Below, piece by piece: positions 1 through 9,072 of a stretch of 64,000 bases of DNA. Numbering within the stretch: position 1 is the stretch's first letter; each line of letters starts with the position of its first letter. A program made the translations under genes and the position numbers. This DNA comes from DASQPR01 sp963836775 (GTDB taxonomy: Bacteria; Actinomycetota; Actinomycetes; Mycobacteriales; Micromonosporaceae), in contig CAWIKR010000003.1 in assembly GCA_963836775.1 (NCBI GenBank), positions 1,922,001 to 1,986,000 of the forward strand, read 5' to 3'. Under the pieces are notes generated by a model, which saw only the letters and a program-made list of their open reading frames with translations, was not told where the DNA came from and made no database searches.

Positions 1-900
1 CGTGCGGCCATTTTCGTGTTCTTCGCGAGCTCACTGTGGGCGCTGCTGCCGCTGGTGGCCCAGTCCCGGCTGCACCTCGGGTCGGGCGGCTACGGCCTGC
101 TGCTCGGATGCGTCGGCGCGGGTGCGGTGGCGGGCGCGTTCGTCCTGCCCCGGCTGCGCGTCCGGTTCGGTCCGGGCGCGCTGCTGAGCCTCGCCTCGGT
201 GGTGCTGGCCGGCGTCGCGCTCTGCCTCGCCTACGTGCCGGCGCCGATCCTCGTCGGAGCCGTGCTGGTGGTCGCCGGGTCGGCCTGGATCCTGGCACTG
301 TCCACACTGAACTCGGTCTACCAGCTGTCGTTGCCGGGCTGGGTCAAGGCCCGTGGTATGGCCTTCTACCTGATGGTCTATCAGGGCGGGAACGCGGTCG
401 GCAGCGCCGTGCTGGGGGTCGTCGCGAACCGGGTCGGCGTCGCCACCACGCTTGCCATCGCCGCCGCCGGGCTGGTCCTCGGCATCTTCGCCGCGCTGCG
501 GTTCCGGTTCGTCACGGTGGCTCCGGAGGATCTCCAGCCCGCCGGTGACTGGCCGGCTCCGCATCTCTTCGACGACCTGGACCCGGACGGCCCGGTTCTG
601 GTCACCGTCGCCTACCAGGCGCAGCCGGGTTGCGTGTCGGACCTGGTCCGAGCTCTGCGCGGGCTGCGCTACGGCCGGCGCCGGACCGGGGCCACGTCCT
701 GGCGGGTCTGGGAGGACGGCAGTGACCCGAACCGGGTGCTCGAGGAGTTCGTGGTGGCGTCCTGGGACGAGCATCAGCGCCAGCATGAGCGGCTGACGAC
801 TCGTGACGAGCGGCGCATTGCCGCGCTTCGTGACCTCACCATCTCCGGTGCCGAGCCGGCGGTGACGCACTGGATCACGCCGCAGATTCGGCCCGAGTGA
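1..900 (+). CDS. MFS transporter, 3' part (5' end outside window)
   Basis: The reading frame is open from base 1, so the N-terminal half of the protein lies outside the window. About 300 residues remain. Roughly the first 165 are hydrophobic membrane helices of a major facilitator. A soluble tail of about 130 residues follows, starting near PVLVTVAYQAQPG. Tails of this kind, resembling the antibiotic-biosynthesis-monooxygenase (ABM) fold, are known at the C-terminus of EntS-like/MFS_3 transporters in actinobacteria. The substrate cannot be told; a siderophore or drug exporter is the usual guess for this family. The next gene starts 38 bp downstream. Confidence 0.8.
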   Translation, partial: RAAIFVFFASSLWALLPLVAQSRLHLGSGGYGLLLGCVGAGAVAGAFVLPRLRVRFGPGALLSLASVVLAGVALCLAYVPAPILVGAVLVVAGSAWILALSTLNSVYQLSLPGWVKARGMAFYLMVYQGGNAVGSAVLGVVANRVGVATTLAIAAAGLVLGIFAALRFRFVTVAPEDLQPAGDWPAPHLFDDLDPDGPVLVTVAYQAQPGCVSDLVRALRGLRYGRRRTGATSWRVWEDGSDPNRVLEEFVVASWDEHQRQHERLTTRDERRIAALRDLTISGAEPAVTHWITPQIRPE

Positions 901-937
901 ACGGAACCCGGAGCCGGTCGCCACGGTCCAATCGGAT

Positions 938-1513
938 GTGCGTACCCGATTGACGATCTGCGGTCTTGTCGTGACCGCCGCATTGAGCATCGCGGCGTGT
1001 GGATCGCGGCCGTTGGCGCCGGAACCAGGCACGACCTCCGCCGCCGAGCCGGCCGCCCCGTCCGCGCCCACCCGGACCGCGGCGATCTACGCCGCCATGC
1101 TCGACCGCTACCTGGGCCCGTCCGGCGACACCTCGTTCCAGCCCGGCGCCATCACCAAGGTCTTCGTGCTGGCGCAGGCACACCCGGAGGCATCGTCACC
1201 GATGGATCACGGCCGGGGCGCGGTCCCGATCCCGGAGGCGGTCCAGCGCCAGATCTCCGCGCTGGTCCGATCCGAGGAACTGATCTGGGTCGACGACGCC
1301 GACGAGGTCATCCTCCGGGACGGCTGCGCGCGGGTTCGCGACGACGGCATCCTGATCACGCTCGGAACCATCAACCCGCTCGGCACCGAGGTGAAGGTCG
1401 GCATCAACGGGTTCGTGGCCTGCGAGGGCGCGACCTGGATGACCTACGTGGTGCATGCCTCGGGCGCAGGGTGGCGGGTCACCGGAACAACCGGTCCCAG
1501 CGCCATCGCGTAG
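938..1513 (+). CDS. Putative secreted lipoprotein, unknown function
   Basis: This 191-residue protein starts at GTG. The N-terminus has basic residues (MRTRLT), a hydrophobic stretch and a lipobox LSIAAC, so the cysteine near residue 21 is the likely lipidated site. A Pro/Ala/Thr-rich linker follows, then a globular domain of about 140 residues. Two cysteines in the mature part (DGCARV and VACEGA) could form a disulfide. I do not recognise the domain. The gene sits between the MFS transporter end and another unknown gene in the same direction, with short spacing. Confidence 0.75.
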   Translation: MRTRLTICGLVVTAALSIAACGSRPLAPEPGTTSAAEPAAPSAPTRTAAIYAAMLDRYLGPSGDTSFQPGAITKVFVLAQAHPEASSPMDHGRGAVPIPEAVQRQISALVRSEELIWVDDADEVILRDGCARVRDDGILITLGTINPLGTEVKVGINGFVACEGATWMTYVVHASGAGWRVTGTTGPSAIA

Positions 1514-1538
1514 GCGCCTGGCCTGGCACAGTAGGGGA

Positions 1539-2171
1539 GTGACGGACTGGGCGACAGTCTCCGAACTCGGCACCGCCGCCGGAACCTTGGTGCTGGCGGT
1601 CGCTACCTTCGCCGCGGTGCGATCGTCGAACCGGTCCGCCCGGCTCGCCGAGCGCGCCCTTCTGGCCGGGCTGCGGCCGCTGCTGCTGCCCAGCCGCCTG
1701 GAGGATCCATCGGAGAAGGTCGGGTTCCAGGACGACCACTGGATCCGGGTGCCCGGCGGGATGGCCATCGCCGACATCACCGACCAGGTCATCTATCTGG
1801 CCATGGCGGTCCGCAACGTGGGCACCGGTCTGGCCGGCCTGAATGGCTGGTTGTTCCACCAGGAGCGGCTGTCCGGGCCGGCACCGGCACCGGACCCGGA
1901 CCTGTTTCGCCGGCTGAACCGGGATCTCTACATCCCGGCCGGCGACCGAGGCTTCTGGCAGGGCGCGTTCCGGGATCCGGCGGAGCCGGAGTTCGCCCTG
2001 GCCCGTGACGCCATCGTCGACGGCAACGTGTTCTCCATCGACGTGCTCTACGGTGACGGCGAAGGCGGTCAGCGGATGATCACCAGGTTTACGGTGATCG
2101 GGTCGCGGGACGGCAGCTTGATCACCGCGGTGTCGCACCACTGGAACCTGGATCGGCCGGACCCGCGATAG
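1539..2171 (+). CDS. Membrane-anchored protein of unknown function
   Basis: The GTG start at 1539 is preceded by GGGGA, which serves as a ribosome binding site. The 210-residue product has one N-terminal hydrophobic helix (about residues 8-27, GTAAGTLVLAVATFAAV) and then a soluble domain. That pattern is common in actinobacterial proteins annotated only as hypothetical. The 3' end overlaps the convergent gene on the minus strand by about 50 bp. No catalytic motif was recognised. Confidence 0.65.
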   Translation: MTDWATVSELGTAAGTLVLAVATFAAVRSSNRSARLAERALLAGLRPLLLPSRLEDPSEKVGFQDDHWIRVPGGMAIADITDQVIYLAMAVRNVGTGLAGLNGWLFHQERLSGPAPAPDPDLFRRLNRDLYIPAGDRGFWQGAFRDPAEPEFALARDAIVDGNVFSIDVLYGDGEGGQRMITRFTVIGSRDGSLITAVSHHWNLDRPDPR

Positions 2172-2814
2172 ACCGACCCGGGTGGCGCATCGCCAAATCG
2201 CGCATCGCCGCCAGCTCGCCGCGCTCGTGCCAGGCCAGGCGCCGCAGCACCTTGGTGCTCGTCCACACTTCGCCACGATCGCCGTGCACCAGGTCACCCG
2301 GCATTGTCGCCACCGCCGTCCGCACGAAGTCGTGCGCGGTGTGCAGCTCGGCCATCAGCTCGGCGTCCCGCGGCTTTGCCGACAGGCCGAGGCTCGGCAG
2401 GTAGTAACGGCACTCCGTGTCGGCCACGTGCCAGCCCATCAGCCGCAGCGTCCGCCATCGAGCGTGAGGTGGGAGCGCGCGATCCGGGTCGTCCCAGTCC
2501 AGCAGGTCGTCCGGGCAGGCCCGCAGGAACTCGACGGTCCGCGGCCGGAGGTCGTCGAGAATCCGCTGGGTGGCGCCGCGTTCGGCATCGGTCGCCGGGG
2601 CGAAGTCGCGGCCGAACGCCTGCTCGTCGCCGGTGATCCGCTCGATCACCTCGACGGTGCGGCCGGTGAGCGTGGCCAGCGCGCCGACCGCGGCCGCTTC
2701 GTCCGGGCCCTGACCGCAGACGCCCCAGAACTCGAGATCGAAGGCCCAGGCGACACTCCAATGGTCGTCGGCCATGTTGGCGTCGTTCTCCACGTATCCC
2801 GCGATCACCCGCAC
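2122..2814 (-). CDS. HicB-like/DinB-like domain protein
   Basis: This is a soluble protein of about 230 residues. The first 60 residues (VAWAFDLEFWGVCGQGPDEA...) resemble a HicB-type partial RNase-H fold. The C-terminal half contains WHVADTECRYYLPSL, the pattern of the DinB-like four-helix bundle. Both assignments come from motif resemblance only. The GTG at 2814 was chosen because residues before ATG 2775 look coding, so 2775 remains possible. The gene is divergent from the molybdopterin protein at 2870 with about 55 bp between them. Confidence 0.6.
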   Translation of the reverse strand: MRVIAGYVENDANMADDHWSVAWAFDLEFWGVCGQGPDEAAAVGALATLTGRTVEVIERITGDEQAFGRDFAPATDAERGATQRILDDLRPRTVEFLRACPDDLLDWDDPDRALPPHARWRTLRLMGWHVADTECRYYLPSLGLSAKPRDAELMAELHTAHDFVRTAVATMPGDLVHGDRGEVWTSTKVLRRLAWHERGELAAMRDLAMRHPGRSIAGPADPGSSGATPR

Positions 2815-2869
2815 GGTCGCACGGTACCTCCGGTGGCCGACAGTCCGTCCGGGCGCGGAGGATGGACGG

Positions 2870-3889
2870 GTGGCCACACCCCGTCGCGTCAACCTGGCAC
2901 TGCTGGCCGTGCTGCCAGCGGCATTCGCCACCGGATGGCTGGCGTTCGGCGTCGGCACGCTGTGGCCGGCCCGGATCGTGACGGCGGCACACGCGGCCAC
3001 CGGCATCGCGGTGGTGCTGCTGATCCCGTGGAAGAGCCTGATCGTTCGGCGGGGCCTGGTGCGGCCTCGGCGAAGTGTCACCGCCAAGGCCGCGGGAGTC
3101 GCGCTCGGTGTCCTCGTCCTGGTGTCGCTGGCCGCCGGGTTCGCGCACGCCTATGCCGGCCCGCACGCACTGCTCGGCCTCTCCGAAATGCAGATCCACG
3201 TGGGGGCGGCGATCGCGGCGGTGCCGCTGTTCGCCGTGCACATCGTGGTACGCCGGCAACGCGTACGCACACCGGACGTGTCCCGCCGGTCGGTGCTGCG
3301 GATCGGCCTGCTGGGCATGGCAGGGCTGGCGGTCTTCCTGGCGGCCGAGGCGGTCGACGACGCCGTGCGCGGTCCGGGGCGGCGCCGGCGGGCGACCGGT
3401 TCATATCCGCAGGGCACCGACGATCTCTCCGCGATGCCGCAGGTCGCCTGGTTGTTCGACACGGTTCCGCAGCTCGACCCCGACGGCTTCACGGTGCTTC
3501 TGCGGACTCCGGACGGGCGGCGCGATGTCCGCTACGCCGAGCTGGCGGCCGGGACCGACGAGATTCGTGCGGTGCTGGACTGCACCGGCGGCTGGTACGC
3601 GGCGGCGACCTGGCGCGGCGTCCGGCTGGATCGACTGATCGGGCAGCATTCGCGCGGCATCGTCACGGTGACCTCGGCGACCGGCTACCGGCGCGCCTTC
3701 CCGGTCGCGGATGCCGACAAGTTGTGGCTGGTCACGCACGCCGGCGGAGCGCCGCTGGATCCGGGCCACGGCGCTCCGGTGCGGCTGGTCGCGCCTGGCC
3801 GGCGCGGCTTCTGGTGGGTCAAGTGGGTCGCGTCGGTCGAGGTCGAGACCGGTTTGTGGTCCTGGCAGCCACCGTTTCCAGTTCACTGA
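2870..3889 (+). CDS. Membrane-anchored molybdopterin-dependent oxidoreductase
   Basis: The 339-residue protein has a GTG start. About 150 N-terminal residues form several transmembrane helices with histidines near helix ends (TAAHAATG, GFAHAYAG, MQIHVGAA, FAVHIVV), resembling a small b-type-cytochrome-like anchor. A second hydrophobic segment near residue 140 leads into an extracytoplasmic domain of the sulfite oxidase molybdopterin-binding type, with the conserved cysteine in VLDCTGGWY followed by WRGVRLDRL. The family normally binds Mo-molybdopterin through this Cys. The substrate and electron acceptor are unknown. No separate heme or Mo-cofactor gene is adjacent. Confidence 0.75.
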   Translation: MATPRRVNLALLAVLPAAFATGWLAFGVGTLWPARIVTAAHAATGIAVVLLIPWKSLIVRRGLVRPRRSVTAKAAGVALGVLVLVSLAAGFAHAYAGPHALLGLSEMQIHVGAAIAAVPLFAVHIVVRRQRVRTPDVSRRSVLRIGLLGMAGLAVFLAAEAVDDAVRGPGRRRRATGSYPQGTDDLSAMPQVAWLFDTVPQLDPDGFTVLLRTPDGRRDVRYAELAAGTDEIRAVLDCTGGWYAAATWRGVRLDRLIGQHSRGIVTVTSATGYRRAFPVADADKLWLVTHAGGAPLDPGHGAPVRLVAPGRRGFWWVKWVASVEVETGLWSWQPPFPVH

Positions 3890-3967
3890 CCTGGTCGGCG
3901 CAGATAGCCTCGGGCGCCTGGACTGGTTCCGGCACGCCACCAGCGCCGATCCTGCGACCATCGGGCT

Positions 3968-5314
3968 ATGACGGCAAATCCTCTTAATATCGACAAGCTG
4001 CTCCTCGGCCGCCAAGATCCGCTGTATGCGGCCGCCTGCGCTCCGTGGAACGCCCGGATCCACCACCAGCCCGATGCGGTCGTAGCGGCGACCTCACCCG
4101 ATGAGGTCGCCGCCGCCGTTCGGTACGCCGCCGACAACGGCATGCGGGTCCGCGTACAGGCGACCGGTCACGGCGCCAACGCCGCCTGCGAGGACGGTTT
4201 GTTGCTGGCCACCGCCGAGATGCGGGACGTGACCATCGACCCGGCAACCGGAGTCGCCACCATCGGTTCCGGCGCCAAGTGGAAGGACGTAGTGGCAGCC
4301 GCGTACGGCGCCGGCCTGGCTCCACCGTGCGGCACCTCGAGCGATGTCGGGTCGGTCGGCTTCACAATCGGCGGCGGTGCCAACTGGTTCCTCCGCAAGT
4401 ACGGTCTCGCGAGCGACCTGATGCGGGGCGCCCAGATCGTCACCGCCGACGGCCAGGTCCGCTGGGTCAACGCCGATAGCGAACCGGACCTGTTCTGGGC
4501 ACTTCGTGGCGGAGGACCCAACTTCGGCGTGGTGACCGCGACGCAGGTCCAGCTCACGCCGCACGCTCAGGTCTACGCCGGCCACTTCGTCTGGCCGGTG
4601 GAGCGATTCGGCGATGTCGTCACCACTTGGCGCGACTGGGTCGTCACGACTCCGCGGGAGGTCACCTCGAACGCGGCCGTCCTGCACGCCCCGGACGCGC
4701 CGTTCGTGCCGGAGCCGATGCGCGGCAAGTCGTTCGTCCTGGTAATGGTCTGCTACGCGGGTGACGAAGCGACCGGGACGAAACTGACCGAGCCGCTGCG
4801 GGGCGTCGAGGGCATGATTCAGGACGAGGTCGGGCCGATGCCGTTTCTCCGCGTCGACGAGGTCAGCCAGGATCCGGTCGACCCGCTGCCGCACTCCATC
4901 TGGGCCACGATGACCGCGGGCCTGGACGACGCCACTATCGCCAGCCTGACCGAGATCTCTCCGCGCGACGCTCAGCCCTACACCGTGCTCGAGATCCGGC
5001 ACTTCGGCGACGGCGTGCAACCGGATCCGGATCGGCTCGGGCTGGCGCACTGGAGCGGCGACTTCCTGATCGAAGCGATATCGGTGACGCCGACTCCGGA
5101 TGCGTACGCGGCTGCGGCGGCGATGAGCGACCGGCTCGACGTGATGTTCGGTCCGGCCAGCACCGGCATGATCCCGCTGAACTTCGTCAACAGCGCGGAC
5201 GAGGTGTCCCGTGCCTACACGCCCGAGCACCTGGCCCGGCTGCTCGACATCAAGTCCGGGTATGACCCGGGAAACATGTTCGGAGGCGACAAGCCGATCC
5301 TGCGTACCGCCTGA
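3968..5314 (+). CDS. BBE-like FAD-linked oxidoreductase
   Basis: This 448-residue flavoprotein is of the PCMH/BBE (berberine-bridge-enzyme-like) type. The FAD-binding half begins around residue 35. ATGHGAN contains the histidine that normally carries the 8-alpha covalent FAD bond. The second segment, PPCGTSSDVGSVGFTIGGG, resembles the usual G-x-C-P-x-V-G-x-G-G motif, but the cysteine that would make the 6-S-cysteinyl bond is a serine here, with a Cys three residues earlier. A C-terminal BBE tail (YDPGNMF, near FVNSADE) is present. These enzymes oxidise sugars or alkaloid-like alcohols; the substrate is unknown. The protein has no signal peptide. Confidence 0.85.
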   Translation: MTANPLNIDKLLLGRQDPLYAAACAPWNARIHHQPDAVVAATSPDEVAAAVRYAADNGMRVRVQATGHGANAACEDGLLLATAEMRDVTIDPATGVATIGSGAKWKDVVAAAYGAGLAPPCGTSSDVGSVGFTIGGGANWFLRKYGLASDLMRGAQIVTADGQVRWVNADSEPDLFWALRGGGPNFGVVTATQVQLTPHAQVYAGHFVWPVERFGDVVTTWRDWVVTTPREVTSNAAVLHAPDAPFVPEPMRGKSFVLVMVCYAGDEATGTKLTEPLRGVEGMIQDEVGPMPFLRVDEVSQDPVDPLPHSIWATMTAGLDDATIASLTEISPRDAQPYTVLEIRHFGDGVQPDPDRLGLAHWSGDFLIEAISVTPTPDAYAAAAAMSDRLDVMFGPASTGMIPLNFVNSADEVSRAYTPEHLARLLDIKSGYDPGNMFGGDKPILRTA

Positions 5315-5363
5315 TCGGTGAGATCGGCGCCGCGAGCCCGCACCGGGCCGCGGCGCCGCCGCG

Positions 5364-6587
5364 TCACGGCTGCGGCGAGCACCCCAGCAGCCCGGTGTCG
5401 TATTTCGCCCGAAGCACCGAGCTGGCCGCGGCGGTCACGCGGGTGCGGAATGCCGGCGATGCCTGCGCCTCAGCCAGCAGTCCCTTGATCATCGTCACGC
5501 CCTTGCCGGCATCGGTAGTCAGCGCGAAGTCACCGCCGGCCCGGATGAACTGCACCGCGCGGTCCTTCGTCGGCACGATGCTGACGGCGGCGGCGCCGGC
5601 CAGCGAGTCGGAGACGATCATGCCGGTGAAGCCCAGCCGCTCCCGGAGCAATCCGGTGATCACCGGTTCCGAGAAGGTCGCGATGTGTTTCGGGTCGAGC
5701 TTGGGATAGGTCGCTGAGGCGATCATCACGGCGCCGCTGCCGGCCTTGATGCCGGCCTCGAACGGCCCCAGATACGGATCCGACGGCGTCGTGACCGGAT
5801 CCGACGCGCCGGTGCCGAAGTCGGTGTTCACCTTGGTGCGGCCCAGACCCGGAAAGTGTTTGAGGGTGGTCATCACGCCGGCGTCCTGCAGCGCCGGGAC
5901 GACCGTGCCGATCGCGGCGGCGACCTTCACCGGATCCGATCCGAACTGGCGGTGGTAGAGCCCGATCGGCGGGTTCTTGGTGCCGAGCGCGGCCGGCACG
6001 GTGTCGGCGACGGGTGCCAGGTCGAGGTTGATGCCGATGGCGGCCAGGCGTTTTGCCCACTCCGCGGTCTGGTCACGCAGTGCGGTTTGGCTTAGCTTGC
6101 CCTGTTGGACCGCGGTCGGGATCGGCGGGAAGTCCCGGCCCTGCAGGGTCTGGACCTCGCCGCCTTCCTGGTCGAGTGCGATGAAGAACCGGTTCCCCGA
6201 TGGTGCCCGCGCCTGCAACGACGCGATGTCGGACTTCAGCGCGGCCGCCGATCGCTTGCTGCGGCCGGCCAGGAACACGCCGCCGACCTGATACTTCGAC
6301 AGCACGCTGGACACGCTCCGCGGATCGGTCACCGGTGCGCCGATGAGCATGACCTGGCTGACGATCTGCTCCAGTGACATCGTCGCGACGGTGGCGGCGA
6401 CACAGGCATCACGGCCGGCAGCGAGCGTGGGGGAGACCGAGGCGGTCGGGATCGGGGCACCGGTCGGAGCCGCGGTCTGGGACGGCGTCGGCGCAGTGAC
6501 GGTCCGGCGCGCCGGCGCGCTGCACGCGCCGGCGCCGGCAACGGCGATCAGTGCGGCCACTACGGCACAGCGCCGTTGCAAATTCAT
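5364..6587 (-). CDS. GH3 family lipoprotein (NagZ-like beta-N-acetylhexosaminidase)
   Basis: The 407-residue product has a lipoprotein signal (AGAGAC, Cys about residue 22), a Thr/Pro-rich linker and a GH3 TIM barrel. The recognised landmarks are ALDQEGGEV, KHFPGLG and the nucleophile-bearing IVSDSL, where the Asp is retained. The canonical NagZ loop PGHGD..DSH with its catalytic His reads PGLGRTKVNTD here, so the Asp-His acid/base dyad is altered. As far as I recall this loop variant recurs in actinobacterial homologues. The ATG at 6587 was chosen because it gives a clean signal peptide. The likely role is cell-wall or exopolysaccharide trimming on the outer face. Confidence 0.8.
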   Translation of the reverse strand: MNLQRRCAVVAALIAVAGAGACSAPARRTVTAPTPSQTAAPTGAPIPTASVSPTLAAGRDACVAATVATMSLEQIVSQVMLIGAPVTDPRSVSSVLSKYQVGGVFLAGRSKRSAAALKSDIASLQARAPSGNRFFIALDQEGGEVQTLQGRDFPPIPTAVQQGKLSQTALRDQTAEWAKRLAAIGINLDLAPVADTVPAALGTKNPPIGLYHRQFGSDPVKVAAAIGTVVPALQDAGVMTTLKHFPGLGRTKVNTDFGTGASDPVTTPSDPYLGPFEAGIKAGSGAVMIASATYPKLDPKHIATFSEPVITGLLRERLGFTGMIVSDSLAGAAAVSIVPTKDRAVQFIRAGGDFALTTDAGKGVTMIKGLLAEAQASPAFRTRVTAAASSVLRAKYDTGLLGCSPQP

Positions 6588-6691
6588 CGGTACGCCCCAA
6601 GTAGACAGATAACGGTCCGCGACTGCCGTCCTGGCGGCGGCAGCGCGGATCGTTTGTGGTCCGCGGTTGCCGGTCCGGTCGACGGCACCGC

Positions 6692-6715
6692 GGAACGTTC
6701 GCATGGAACGTTCGC
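6692..6715. promoter_or_regulatory. Tandem GAACGTTC palindromes, possible operator
   Basis: Two copies of GGAACGTTCGC sit 13 bp apart (6692-6702 and 6705-6715), each containing the palindrome GAACGTTC. They lie about 105 bp upstream of the GH3 lipoprotein start and about 475 bp upstream of the sialidase-like gene. Two same-face palindromes are typical of a dimeric repressor site. No regulator gene is adjacent, so the role is inferred. Confidence 0.3.
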
Positions 6716-6935
6716 GGGCGCCGGCGAGATTGTCAACGATGCAGGTCACCCAGGGTGGCCGGACCGGTCGATGTCGGGCCGATCGGTCTGGTCTCGGCAG
6801 CGGCGCGGCGCACGGCATGACCACCGCGGACCGGGGGATCCGCCACCGATGCGGACCGTAAGGCTCGCGTCGCGTTCCGTATCCGACGTGGTCGGCTCGA
6901 CATCTCGGCTCGGGGCACGCCCGGCATTCAAACAG

Positions 6936-7023
6936 CGATGACCGCGATTGCCGCGATTGCCGCGGTGGCCTCGATGGCCTCGATGGCCGCGATGGCCGCG
7001 GCCGGGATGGCCGCGTGGACCGC
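6936..7023. repeat. Degenerate 9-bp tandem repeat (GCCGCGATK)
   Basis: About nine imperfect copies of a nonamer (gccgcgatt/gccgcgatg/gcctcgatg) run head to tail. They lie in the 603-bp gap between the divergent GH3 and sialidase-like genes. I see no gene in that gap. The remainder (6716-6935 and 7024-7190) shows no recognisable structure beyond the region expected to hold the sialidase promoter. Confidence 0.6.
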
Positions 7024-7190
7024 GAAGATGCCAATCGTGACAGGTTGTAGGGAAAGATCGTCATCAACCATTGCCCATGTATCGATGCCATGTTCTGCTC
7101 GATCGACTGTTCAAAGTTCGAACCGGCCCGGCCGGGACGGCCGGAGTGACGGCGGACTTTGTCCCCCCGCACCTCGCAAAGGAGCAGACA

Positions 7191-8936
7191 TGCATCGACA
7201 CTGGGGTCGGCTGGCCGCCGCCGCCGTGCTCGCGGCCGCGCTCGCGGTGTTCGGCGTCCCGTCGCAGGCCCTGGCCCGCCCGGCGCCGATCGATCCGTCC
7301 GGACACCCGGGCGCGCACCGTTCGGCCCGATCGGCGGCGCCGGCGTCCCGTCCGTCCGTGCCGAACGAACTGCTGGCCAAGACCCTCGCCGAAGACGAGG
7401 AGGATGACGGCACCGATCCGGCGGTCTCCGCCCTGTGCCAGGACTACCTGGGATCAGCGAACCCGTACGGCGCGACCGCGCCTAACGTGGATGCGATCAA
7501 CGGCGACACGGTGGTCAGCACCGGCAGCCAGACCGGCTGTTCCTCGGCGCAGAACGAGACCACTATCGCGAGCAACCCGGCCAACCCGAAGAATCTGGTG
7601 GCCGGCTCGAACGACTACCGCGTCTTCAACTCCCGTGAGGCGCGCAACGACAGTTCGGGGTATGCGTACAGCTCGTTTGACGGCGGCAAGAGCTGGACCA
7701 ACGTGCAGCTGCCACACCTGACCTATCAGACCGGGGCGACCGGGGCGCTGTCCGACATGGACTCGGCCGGTGACCCGGTGGTGGCGTTCGGTCCGCACAA
7801 CACGGTCTATTACGCGAACATCGTGTTCAGCCGGCTCAACGACGGCAGTGGCATCGCCGTGTCGGTCTCCCACGACGGCGGGCGTACATTCGGCGAACCG
7901 TCGATGGTGATCCTGGACGGAGCCAACCCGGACGGCAGCGCCGCACCCACCAACTACTTCAACGACAAGGAGTGGGTGGCCGCGGACCCGCGGTCCGGCA
8001 CCGTCTACGTCACCTGGACCCGGTTCACCTATGACGATGACGGCGAATACATCGAGTCGCCGATCGTCGTGAAGAAGTCCACCGACTACGGCCGCACCTG
8101 GGGCCCGCTCACCAGGGTCGCACCGGGCCTCGATGGATTCACCGGCGGCATCACGCCGTTCGACCAGGGATCGAGCCCGCAGGTCGGTGAACGACGGCGC
8201 GCTCTATGTCGCCTACGAGGCCTCGGTCTGCGCCACCGCCGCCTGCGACGGGGCCGACGACCACGACGCGGTCACCGTGGCCACCTCGCACAACGGCGGG
8301 CAGACCTTCAAGAACGTCGAGGTCGGTCTCGACTTCGACTTCCCGGCCAACGAAGACGTCGGCAGCCAGACGCTGACCGGGCTGAACTTCCGGATCAACA
8401 GCTTCCCTCAGCTCGCCTACGATCGGCTCGCCGACCACCTCTGGATCACTTGGGCCGATGACCGCAACGGCAGCTACGACGGATTCACCTCGATCAAGAC
8501 CAATGGCGACAACTTCCTGGTGGACTCCCGCGACGGTAAGCACTGGTCCGCGCCGACCACCGTCGGCACCGCACAGGACGAGGTGTTCCCGGCGATCGCC
8601 GTGGTCGGCGGACGGGTGGCGATCAGCTACTACACCCGGCACTGGGATCCGAGTGGCATCGGCCTGGACTACGCGATGTCGACCGGTTGGGGCTCTCGGG
8701 TCGGATCGGCGCCGGTCCGCCGGGTGACCACCGTGTCCGAGAATCCCAACGTCCAATTCGTCGGCATCGGCCTCGAATCGGGCGAGGTGCTGCAGGGCGA
8801 GTTCATCGGCGACTACACGGCGATCAGCATGGGCATCGACTTCAAGGCGCATCCGTGCTGGACCGACTTCCGGGGCAACCCGGGTGTCAACACGCCAAAC
8901 CAGGACGTCTACACGCAGGCAATCTCGGCGCTGTAG
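7191..8936 (+). pseudogene. Secreted BNR/sialidase-like protein, frameshifted
   Basis: ATG 7191 follows an AAAGGAG ribosome site. It opens a signal peptide (HRHWGRLAAAAVLAAALAV...SQALA) and a protein with BNR/Asp-box-like repeats (SFDGGKSW, SHDGGRTF, STDYGRTW, SHNGGQTF), the beta-propeller pattern of exo-sialidases and related secreted glycan-binding proteins. The frame breaks near 8183-8187. Up to SSPQV the protein reads in frame 7191, then coding continues one frame over with VNDGALYVAY to the stop at 8936. One missing base restores about 582 residues, consistent with a single-base deletion or a sequencing error. Catalytic sialidase residues were not identified. The family assignment rests on the Asp boxes. 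Confidence 0.75.
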
Positions 8937-8946
8937 CCGATCCACC

Positions 8947-8994
8947 GATCTTGGGATGTTGGCGTGGCCATTGGCCTCCCAACATCCCAAGATC
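8947..8994. terminator. Bidirectional hairpin, 16-bp stem
   Basis: GATCTTGGGATGTTGG (8947-8962) pairs perfectly with 8979-8994 across a 16-nt loop. It lies just after the sialidase-like gene and before the convergent ABC exporter gene. It shares the GATCTTG-GAT-TTG arm with the hairpin at 41822-41870. Confidence 0.65.
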
Positions 8995-9027
8995 CACAAG
9001 TGCGTACGCACGCGCGACGCGCGGCCC

Positions 9028-9072
9028 ACGCACGCCGCGCGCCCACGGGCGCCGTGGGCCCGCGGCGTGCGT
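9028..9072 (-). terminator. GC-rich 21-bp hairpin at end of ABC exporter gene
   Basis: The arms 9028-9048 and 9052-9072 pair over 21 bp with one mismatch and a 3-nt loop. The hairpin abuts the stop codon of the minus-strand exporter gene. There is no U-tract, as is usual for actinobacterial terminators. Confidence 0.6.

Noticed and set aside
6588..7172. N-terminal extension of the GH3 gene to 7172
   Set aside because: The extension consists of Arg/Ser/Pro repeats produced by the 9-bp DNA repeat, and a clean lipoprotein signal starts at 6587.
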